A stretch of DNA of 5,149 nucleotides from Candidatus Nitrosopumilus sp. (lineage in GTDB: Archaea; Thermoproteota; Nitrososphaeria; Nitrososphaerales; Nitrosopumilaceae): positions 1-5,149 of the forward strand of contig JAEMQG010000095.1 of the NCBI GenBank assembly GCA_022758935.1, in the 5' to 3' direction. Every line of letters begins with the position of its first letter. Within the stretch, counting starts at the first letter, position 1. The position numbers and the translations under genes were made by a program. The notes beneath the pieces are model-generated. The model saw only the letters and a list, made by a program, of their open reading frames with translations. It did not search any database and was not told where the DNA came from. Shown piece by piece: positions 1 through 5,149 of this stretch.

Positions 1-2165
1 ATATGCGGTACATAATTATGATTGACTTGATAAACAAATACTCCGATCACAGGCCCAATCGTTCCTTGTGTAAATCCAGGTGATGCATGAACCAATTTTA
101 ATGGTCCATCATCAGAAGAGTATTTTACGTCTTTTACATAAATTGGTACCAAACCTTCTTGATATGTTTTTGATTGTTTGTTATTTTGGATATCGTCATA
201 TAACAAAGTTGTAAATGGAATCATTTTTCCTAATAATGTATTATTCCAAAAATTATCAGTGCCACTAATTCCATCAGAATAAAGATATTTTGAAGGATCC
301 ATTCCTGCAATTCTCATAAACCATTGTTTTTTTGACTCGTCTCCTCCTCCACCTAGCATGTAGACCGTTTGATTATTTCCTGCATCCAGTCTTTGACCAG
401 AAACAAAAACAACCACATAATCGGCATTCATTCCTTGTAACATTTTCCATCCCTCATCAGGGGAGCTAAGGAATGCTTTTGCAATATTTTCAATTCGAGT
501 TGAATCTATGGTGGCATTATCTGCTAATGTAGTTCTTTCAGATAATGTAGTAATCCAGTAACCATAATCCCACCAGGCAGCAACTACAGAGTCTTTTGGA
601 GTGTTTGTTTTCATCCATTCTAGTGATTCTTTCCAATCATTAGTAACAATGGGAAAATTTGTTCCTCCATTCAAAATTGTGGGTGGAGTATCTATAATAT
701 TTATCCAATTTCCATTTACAGGGTAAATCAAAGGTACAAAAAGTAAGGCACCAATTCCTGCAAAACAAAGAACTTTTAAAAGATTTTCAGGTAAATTGAT
801 TTTTTTATTTTGAACAGTCTTGATTTTTTTACTTACAATAGATTTTCCAGATAAGATCTCTCTAGTCAAAATAGATAATCCAATAGATGCAAGAATTATT
901 AATGAAATGGATGCAAAGAGTTCCAGTCTTACAAAAGCAGAACTGACATAAATTCCTGTTAATCCAACTATCAAGGCAAATGCAATCATATCATTTTTTA
1001 TGATTGAATCGCTTTGTGTAGTTTTTTTGCCAAGAATTAGCCATATTCCCAGGCCAGCAAATATCATCAAAATAGAGTGAAAGAAAAATGATTGAGATAT
1101 TGTCGTAGTAGCATGTTCAGAAACCGAATCAGTTAATGCATTTGTTGTGGTAAGAAATGGGTCTATTGCATTTAGATAACGGAAACTAGGCATTGGCAAA
1201 AAGTTAGATTTTTCATTTGCTGCGATTAAAGATGACCCAACAATAATAATGGCAAATAAAAGTATCAGTCCATTTCTGGTTTGATTTTTTATTTTGCTGA
1301 TTTTTTGAATAAATATACAAGCAATCAAAAATCCCGTTGGTACAATTAATGAAAGTCCTCCCAAACCAAAGACAAATCCAATTCCAGGTCTTTCAAACAT
1401 TATTGAAGTTAATAGTAATGATGCCACAAAAACAGGAATGCTCCAAAGGAGGAACTGATGATCTTTTCTGATAAAAGGTAGTACCAGAATGAAAATTCCA
1501 ATTGGGATGATAAAATATTGTATTCCTCCCCACGATGCAAGGCCAAATCCCAGAGTTATTCCTCCACCAATTATTTTAGCAAACGCAATTTTTTTATTTT
1601 CAGATTTTATGCCACTTAGGAAAAAATACAGACCTAAAAGGCCGTAAAAAAGCCCTAAAGGTTCAGATTTGAACCATCCAATTGTACCTCTGAGAATAAT
1701 TGGTACAGATACTGAATAAAATAATGCTGCAAAAAGACCAGCTGTTGTTCCTCCCATCACTCTAACTAGCGCAAAAATTACTATAACTGTCAATGAACCA
1801 AAAATCACAGGAAACATAATTGTAAAATCGTACAGACTAGAATTTCCTCCAAAGATCTGATAAGTGGCAGCTGCTGTAATGTGGAGTATGACTTGAGAGG
1901 TTGCAGAGATATCTCGTCCATTTGGATACCAGGTCATATCATCATGCCAAGCAAAATATTCAGCCAATCCGTGCTCTACAAGATATTGAGTTGCTCTGAA
2001 ATTGAAAAATGGATCAAACTCATTTAGCTCAAATCCATAATGTAAAGACTGAGAACGAACCAAAAATGAGACAGAAAATGAAAGAATTAAAATTCCAATT
2101 ATCAGCAAGTGATGTAAACGAAAGTCAAATTTTCCAATTGTAAATAACTGAGTGTTTGAGATCAA
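1..2165 (-). CDS. aglB: Oligosaccharyltransferase catalytic subunit AglB/Stt3, 3' end cut by the window
   Basis: This integral membrane enzyme transfers a preassembled glycan from a dolichol-linked donor to Asn in N-X-S/T sequons on the outer face of the membrane. The frame stays open over 721 codons to the left edge with no stop. Visible motifs are EFDPFFNFR at residues 49-57 (first DXD-type acidic motif), WHDDMTWYPNGR from about 73 (second acidic motif), SVSE at 347-350 in an external loop, the hallmark WWDYG at 531-535, and a DK-type motif with D609, K612/K613 and M617. About a dozen hydrophobic helices run from about residue 17 to 483; the soluble catalytic C-terminal domain follows. No ATG or GTG precedes the first motif. 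TTG at 2165, directly after an in-frame TAA, is the longest start; TTG at 2108 (codon 20) is the alternative. It lies 61 bp downstream of tes on the same strand. Family assignment is very secure; the start is not. Confidence 0.95.
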   Translation of the reverse strand, partial: MISNTQLFTIGKFDFRLHHLLIIGILILSFSVSFLVRSQSLHYGFELNEFDPFFNFRATQYLVEHGLAEYFAWHDDMTWYPNGRDISATSQVILHITAAATYQIFGGNSSLYDFTIMFPVIFGSLTVIVIFALVRVMGGTTAGLFAALFYSVSVPIILRGTIGWFKSEPLGLFYGLLGLYFFLSGIKSENKKIAFAKIIGGGITLGFGLASWGGIQYFIIPIGIFILVLPFIRKDHQFLLWSIPVFVASLLLTSIMFERPGIGFVFGLGGLSLIVPTGFLIACIFIQKISKIKNQTRNGLILLFAIIIVGSSLIAANEKSNFLPMPSFRYLNAIDPFLTTTNALTDSVSEHATTTISQSFFFHSILMIFAGLGIWLILGKKTTQSDSIIKNDMIAFALIVGLTGIYVSSAFVRLELFASISLIILASIGLSILTREILSGKSIVSKKIKTVQNKKINLPENLLKVLCFAGIGALLFVPLIYPVNGNWINIIDTPPTILNGGTNFPIVTNDWKESLEWMKTNTPKDSVVAAWWDYGYWITTLSERTTLADNATIDSTRIENIAKAFLSSPDEGWKMLQGMNADYVVVFVSGQRLDAGNNQTVYMLGGGGDESKKQWFMRIAGMDPSKYLYSDGISGTDNFWNNTLLGKMIPFTTLLYDDIQNNKQSKTYQEGLVPIYVKDVKYSSDDGPLKLVHASPGFTQGTIGPVIGVFVYQVNHNYVPH

Positions 2166-2178
2166 TTACATCGATGAT

Positions 2179-2195
2179 TATTATATGATTTATTA
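2179..2195 (-). promoter_or_regulatory. AT-rich candidate promoter of aglB
   Basis: The 61-bp tes-aglB gap contains TAATAAAT (2195-2188, minus strand), centred about 26 bases before the TTG at 2165, and an overlapping CATATAATA. The first spacing suits a leaderless archaeal transcript starting at the TTG. In DNA this AT-rich such matches are common, and read-through from tes is equally possible. No clear oligo-T terminator was seen after the tes stop. Confidence 0.25.
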
Positions 2196-2226
2196 CTCTT
2201 TTGTAAATGATGAATTTGTTTTCAAT

Positions 2227-3891
2227 CTACATTGTTGCTTGCGCAGCATCATGGAACATTTGGCTCTTTGCACAACCAGCAGCAAGTTCGTCACCTGCTC
2301 CACGTCTCATAAGACCCCTGTAAAGACCATCTTCTAGTTTTACACCTTCTCTTTGTTCCCATTCCTCTACTGTGATAGAGTATTTCTTTTGTATTCTGTC
2401 TCTATACCATTCTGGAATTACATTAAATGCACAGAATGGAACTATTCTAAGATCTGGAGTCAAATAGTGAATATCACATCTTTGTAACCTTTCCAAATCC
2501 TCATTGTATTTGTCTTGAAAGTGCATCATACCGAGGAATAATCCTTTGACATGCCATGAACCAACTGAATCAAATGATCTCTTCATCAGTATATTACCAA
2601 ACATCTTTGCCAAATCCAATCCTGCTGGTTGTTTTTTGGAATCAACAAATCCCTTTAATTTTCTAACAACTTCAAGCATTGTGAAATATTTATTTTTACC
2701 AGAGCGAATCTCTTCTGCCTTGTCTTCAAATAGTTCCAACATTCCTTGAATGTCACAGAATTTAGTTAATGGGACAAACTTTTTTGTCACTGCATCCTCA
2801 AAGACATATGTTCCTGCACCACAGGCAAAATGGATTGATAATTCGTATTTTGGTTTACTTGAAAATGCTTCAATTACATTAGTTAGTGGCATGCAACTTG
2901 GGACTGGGAACCAATCATCAACAGTTACCTCGCCGTTTGTTTGCTCTTCAATTCTTTGAATACAATCTGGAACTGTGATTCTGTATTTTTCACGTTCCCC
3001 TTTACCCATTCTTCCAGTTAGTGAAACCGGTTGAAAGTTAACAGCGTGAACTACATCCATGTTCTTTTGTGCATAACGAATGATACCACCTAACTCGTGA
3101 TCATTAATTGATTTGATTACAGTTGGAACAAATACTACGGTTGTTCCTGTCTTTCTGCAACTATCCAGTGCATATGGGATTTCCCAGTGATTCTTTGGAT
3201 TTGTTCTTGCAGTTACGCCATCAAAACTAAGATACAAATTGTTACATCCAGCCAGTCTTACTTCTCTTGCAGCCTCTGGATCCATTGCATGTCTAATGCC
3301 GTTTGTATTCATTTGGACATGATCAACACCTTCCTCTTTCATTATTCTAATAACATCAGCAATATCTTCTCGAAGCATTGGTTCACCGCCAGTAATTTGA
3401 ATAGAATTTCCAGGAATTGGTCTTTCAGCCTTTAATGTCTTCATCATTCCTCTAACTTGTGTGTGATCTGGTTCATACATGTAAGCGCCTTCAAGGCCTT
3501 TCTTTACATAAAAGAAACAGTACCAGCAAGTTAGATCACATCTGTTAGTTACAATCATGTTTGCAAGACCGCTGTGAGACAAGTGATTTGAGCACAGTCC
3601 GCAGTTATTTGGACATGAACATTTGTCAATCATTACATTTGGAGCATGTGCACCCTTTCCATCCATCCAATACGTACTGAATTTCTTGTACATTTCATAA
3701 GAACCAAAGTATAACTCCTCACATTCGCCGTGAGTTGGACATATTTTTGACATGAAGACTTTGCTATCTCTCTCAAAGACTTCGGCATCTAAAATCATGT
3801 TGCAATCAGGGCAAATGCTTTGAGTAAATCTAATCGTGGATTTCTTGCCTAGACTTTTTGCCGATTGATTGGAAATCTGAATTAGAGCCAT
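2227..3891 (-). CDS. tes: Radical SAM protein of the tetraether lipid synthase (Tes) type
   Basis: The likely product (554 aa) joins the phytanyl ends of archaeal diether lipids by radical C-C coupling to make membrane-spanning GDGT lipids, as described for the M. jannaschii MJ0619 family. With the start at 3891, the N-terminus carries CPDC (27-30) and CPTHGEC (51-57), a rubredoxin-like metal site. Next comes CSCPNNCGLC (91-100), probable auxiliary cluster ligands, then the radical SAM motif CDLTCWYC (C118, C122, C125), TGGEP (167-171, SAM binding), NTNG (195-198) and LSFDG (221-225). Further cysteines at 333, 357, 379, 472 and 487 could hold a second auxiliary cluster; CDIHYLTPDLRIVPFCAFN (472-490) is typical of this family's C-terminal part. 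No B12-binding domain is present, which argues against the GDGT ring synthases GrsA/B. ATGs at 3936 and 3906 are also in frame, but a TATA box overlaps codons 4-6 of the longest version. Radical SAM class is certain; the Tes substrate is inferred from family resemblance. Confidence 0.87.
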   Translation of the reverse strand: MALIQISNQSAKSLGKKSTIRFTQSICPDCNMILDAEVFERDSKVFMSKICPTHGECEELYFGSYEMYKKFSTYWMDGKGAHAPNVMIDKCSCPNNCGLCSNHLSHSGLANMIVTNRCDLTCWYCFFYVKKGLEGAYMYEPDHTQVRGMMKTLKAERPIPGNSIQITGGEPMLREDIADVIRIMKEEGVDHVQMNTNGIRHAMDPEAAREVRLAGCNNLYLSFDGVTARTNPKNHWEIPYALDSCRKTGTTVVFVPTVIKSINDHELGGIIRYAQKNMDVVHAVNFQPVSLTGRMGKGEREKYRITVPDCIQRIEEQTNGEVTVDDWFPVPSCMPLTNVIEAFSSKPKYELSIHFACGAGTYVFEDAVTKKFVPLTKFCDIQGMLELFEDKAEEIRSGKNKYFTMLEVVRKLKGFVDSKKQPAGLDLAKMFGNILMKRSFDSVGSWHVKGLFLGMMHFQDKYNEDLERLQRCDIHYLTPDLRIVPFCAFNVIPEWYRDRIQKKYSITVEEWEQREGVKLEDGLYRGLMRRGAGDELAAGCAKSQMFHDAAQATM

Positions 3892-3919
3892 GCGTGTAAT
3901 GGACATTTTTCTGAAATGG

Positions 3920-3927
3920 TATATAAT
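3920..3927 (-). promoter_or_regulatory. TATA box for tes
   Basis: ATTATATA on the minus strand is a good archaeal TATA box. Its centre lies about 32 bases before the ATG at 3891, so transcription should begin near 3897, leaving a leader of a few bases. It lies inside the reading frame of the longest tes candidate (start 3936) and only about 17 bases before the ATG at 3906, so both of those starts would probably not be on the mRNA. The core is nearly symmetric and could also be read on the plus strand. Confidence 0.6.
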
Positions 3928-3933
3928 GCATTT

Positions 3934-3950
3934 CACACTTGCCCCCGTGT
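3934..3950. repeat. Imperfect dyad between the divergent promoters
   Basis: ACAC (3935-3938) and GTGT (3947-3950) flank an 8-base spacer containing a C-run that stands out in AT-rich DNA. Symmetry extends weakly outward (TT on the left, AA on the right). It sits just upstream of the tes TATA box, where an activator or repressor could act. The arms are short, so chance is possible. Confidence 0.25.
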
Positions 3951-3960
3951 TGAATTTAGG

Positions 3961-3978
3961 AATCAGGCATGTCTGATT
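3961..3978. promoter_or_regulatory. 18-bp near-perfect palindrome, candidate operator for trmB
   Basis: AATCAGGCATGTCTGATT has 6-base arms AATCAG/CTGATT and a palindromic CATG core; only positions 7 and 12 break the symmetry (16 of 18 bases). Its right edge overlaps the first two bases of the trmB TATA box at 3977. A dimeric wing-helix protein bound here would block TBP/TFB, a classic archaeal repressor arrangement. TrmB itself (autoregulation) or the adjacent DtxR protein are the natural candidates; which one binds cannot be told from the sequence. The palindrome contains the ATG at 3969 that would otherwise be the longest trmB start. Confidence 0.5.
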
Positions 3979-3984
3979 TAAATA
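3977..3984 (+). promoter_or_regulatory. TATA box of the trmB-dtxR unit
   Basis: TTTAAATA matches the archaeal TATA consensus very well. Its centre is about 27 bases upstream of the ATG at 4008, the standard spacing for a transcript whose first base is the start codon (leaderless). This is the main reason for preferring 4008 over 3969 as the trmB start. Confidence 0.6.
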
Positions 3985-4007
3985 TCAAAACTGATCGATT
4001 AGATCGC

Positions 4008-4775
4008 ATGAGTATATCAGACAAGACAAGAAAGGCTCTAGAAAAAATAGGCCTTACAAGCTATGAAATTAGAACATTTTCTTCATTACTCAAAACAGGT
4101 GAATTGACAGCTTCTGATCTTAGTCAAAAATCCGGTGTACCATATTCAAAGATTTATGAAGTATTAGGAACCCTGGAAGAAAAGGGCTGGATCGGCTCTG
4201 ATGATTCAAGACCAACAAAATATTTTGCAAAATCTCCAGCTACGGGAGTCGAAACTACAAAACAGAAAATGGAGAATGATTTTTCACAAAATCAAAATAT
4301 TATTCTAAATGAATTAGTTCCATTATACGAAAAAAGTGGAACAAGTGAGAAGCCAGATATATGGTTCTTATCAGGCACGATGAATATCGCTGCAAAAATT
4401 TTGGAGATGGTAGAATCTTGTAGAAATGAAGTAATGATAGCATTGCCTGATGCAGGACAGGAATTGGTTAAACAGGCATTGCCAAAGTTGAGATTATTAC
4501 ATGATAAAGGAGTAGATATTACAATACTGACTTCAGATAAAATGGATAAGGAATCCCTCAAGGCAATAAGTAGAGTTTCAACTGTAAAAATCAAAAAAGG
4601 GCTCTTTGGAGGTGGAATAATTTCAGATAAACGCTATGTTGTAATTTTACTAGGCCCAGAAATGGGAGGTGTGAATACATCTGATGTAGTTGCGATTTGG
4701 GCAGATCATGCCGGATTAGCTGGATTTGCACGACAATACTTTGAATATTTATTAAAAGATTCAAAGGCGGTATGA
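4008..4775 (+). CDS. TrmB-family transcriptional regulator
   Basis: This 255-residue cytoplasmic DNA-binding protein has an N-terminal winged helix at about residues 15-62: GLTSYEIRTFSSLLKTGELT, then the recognition region SGVPYSKIYEVLGTLEEKGWI, then a wing strand RPTKYFAKSP at 68-77. A charged helical linker (about 82-112) follows. The C-terminal effector-type domain starts near IWFLSGTMNIAAKILEMV (118 onward) and has a PLD-like alpha/beta look, including GGGIISDKRYVVILL. Family members bind sugars or other small molecules, or act as global regulators; the ligand here is unknown. The start at 4008 is chosen because TTTAAATA lies 27 bases upstream and a palindrome covers the ATG at 3969. The longer version would add 13 residues (268 aa). 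It is divergent from tes and followed after one base by a dtxR-type gene, so the two are very likely co-transcribed. The family is secure; regulation of its neighbours is inference. Confidence 0.88.
   Translation: MSISDKTRKALEKIGLTSYEIRTFSSLLKTGELTASDLSQKSGVPYSKIYEVLGTLEEKGWIGSDDSRPTKYFAKSPATGVETTKQKMENDFSQNQNIILNELVPLYEKSGTSEKPDIWFLSGTMNIAAKILEMVESCRNEVMIALPDAGQELVKQALPKLRLLHDKGVDITILTSDKMDKESLKAISRVSTVKIKKGLFGGGIISDKRYVVILLGPEMGGVNTSDVVAIWADHAGLAGFARQYFEYLLKDSKAV
4766..4771 (+). promoter_or_regulatory. Shine-Dalgarno-like site for the dtxR-type gene
   Basis: GGCGGT inside the last codons of trmB differs by one base from GGAGGT and sits 5 bases before the ATG at 4777. An internal gene of an operon needs a ribosome site even where first genes are leaderless. 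This decides the start at 4777 over the overlapping ATG at 4772, which meets TAA after five codons. Confidence 0.5.
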
Positions 4776-4776
4776 T

Positions 4777-5149
4777 ATGGATACGTTAAGTGATGAAAAT
4801 GATGAAACATTTTTTGTAGGAACTGCTGAAGCTGAACATGTCGAGATGTATCTAAAGGCAATTTGGCACATTAAAGAAAGAGGTGAGGATGTAAAAATCA
4901 GCACAATTGCAAAAATGCTCAATATTAGACAACCAAGTGTTGTCCAAATGCTCAAAAAATTAAACGGTCAAAACCTTGTAAACTATAACAAAGCAGGTGT
5001 GATTCTTACTCAAGATGGAGAAAGAATTGGCTCTAGCATGATGAGAAACAGCAGATTGTTGGAAGTTTTAATTGATAGCGCATTAAAAGTTACAATTGAT
5101 GAAGAGATGCTATGTGGAATTGAACATCACATGAATAAGCAATTTACTG
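4777..5149 (+). CDS. DtxR/IdeR-family metal-dependent transcriptional regulator, 3' end cut by the window
   Basis: The visible 124 residues cover the N-terminal winged helix and the start of the metal-binding dimerisation domain. After an acidic leader, VEMYLKAIWHI (22-32) is the family's first helix. The recognition helix region is IAKMLNIRQPSVVQMLKKLNGQNLV (44-68), and the wing ends in VILTQDGERIG. Next come RNSRLLEVLI (90-99) and CGIEHHM (113-119), the metal-site signature. Aligned by eye to DtxR, M24, C113, E116 and H117 match Met10, Cys102, Glu105 and His106, the Fe(II)-type primary site; manganese-type MntR has Asp and Glu at the first two. The position matching ancillary-site His79 appears to be S92, while Glu83 is kept as E96. 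Such proteins bind DNA as dimers when loaded with metal and repress iron uptake or related genes. It starts one base after the trmB stop, so translation is probably coupled. Whether an SH3-like C-terminal domain follows cannot be seen. Confidence 0.88.
   Translation, partial: MDTLSDENDETFFVGTAEAEHVEMYLKAIWHIKERGEDVKISTIAKMLNIRQPSVVQMLKKLNGQNLVNYNKAGVILTQDGERIGSSMMRNSRLLEVLIDSALKVTIDEEMLCGIEHHMNKQFT

Noticed and set aside
2171..2192. Direct repeats of AATCAT/ATGATT in the tes-aglB gap
   Set aside because: Short, AT-rich and without clear symmetry; expected by chance in DNA of this composition.
2152..2337. Plus-strand open frame of 61 codons spanning the tes-aglB gap
   Set aside because: It runs antisense through the 3' end of tes and the 5' end of aglB, has no recognisable domain and no ribosome site, and its upstream part is AT-rich spacer.
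2546..3435. Three plus-strand open frames antisense to tes
   Set aside because: They are shadows of the strongly supported radical SAM coding frame; their products show no domain or coherent composition.
2227..3891. GDGT ring synthase (GrsA/B) or viperin-like identity for the radical SAM protein
   Set aside because: No B12-binding domain precedes the radical SAM core, and the multiple auxiliary cysteine motifs plus the C-terminal CDIHYLTPDLRIVPFC block fit the Tes type instead.
3892..4007. A small RNA gene (such as box C/D RNA) in the divergent region
   Set aside because: No paired C/D boxes or stable long hairpin could be identified; the palindrome is better explained as a DNA operator beside the TATA box.
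4292..4955. Minus-strand open frames of 100 and 64 codons opposite trmB and dtxR
   Set aside because: They overlap secure winged-helix coding sequences, and their hydrophobic look follows from reading AT-rich coding DNA in the opposite sense.
1..5149. Mobile element, CRISPR array, tRNA or horizontally acquired island
   Set aside because: No transposase, regular repeats, tRNA-like fold or marked change in base composition was seen; all four genes look like ordinary core genes.

Overview
The window looks like chromosomal DNA of an ammonia-oxidising archaeon of the Nitrosopumilus type (Nitrososphaerota/Thaumarchaeota, group I.1a). The evidence is low GC content, tightly packed genes, AGA-rich arginine codon use, archaeal TATA boxes at leaderless spacing, an Stt3/AglB oligosaccharyltransferase, a radical SAM protein of the tetraether-lipid-synthase type, and TrmB and DtxR regulators. 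The lineage call is by recognition of protein style, not by a database match.

Layout. On the minus strand, reading right to left, are a radical SAM enzyme (3891 to 2227, tes-like) and then, after a 61-bp gap, the oligosaccharyltransferase catalytic subunit aglB (2165 to 1, running off the left edge with at least 721 codons). On the plus strand, divergent from tes, are a TrmB-family regulator (preferred start 4008, end 4775) and, one base later, a DtxR/IdeR-family metal-dependent regulator (4777 to the right edge, 124 codons visible). The divergent control region (about 3892-4007) holds a TATA box for tes, a separate TATA box for trmB, and a near-perfect 18-bp palindrome abutting the trmB TATA box. 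No RNA gene, mobile element, CRISPR array or long repeat was seen, and no gap longer than 300 bases is without a gene.

How the genes may work together. Both minus-strand genes build the cell surface: Tes-type enzymes join the hydrocarbon tails of two ether lipids to make membrane-spanning tetraethers, and AglB transfers lipid-linked glycans to Asn of surface proteins such as the S-layer. The divergent unit encodes two DNA-binding proteins, one of which carries the Met/Cys/Glu/His metal-site signature of iron-type DtxR proteins. A cluster-rich Fe-S enzyme beside an iron-type regulator suggests, as inference only, iron- or metabolite-responsive control of tetraether synthesis.

Points most worth attention: the palindrome/TATA arrangement that moves the trmB start downstream; a TATA box lying inside the longest possible tes reading frame, which shortens it by 15 residues; the eukaryote-like motif set of the AglB protein; and the iron-type ligand set of the DtxR protein with a probable loss of one ancillary-site histidine.
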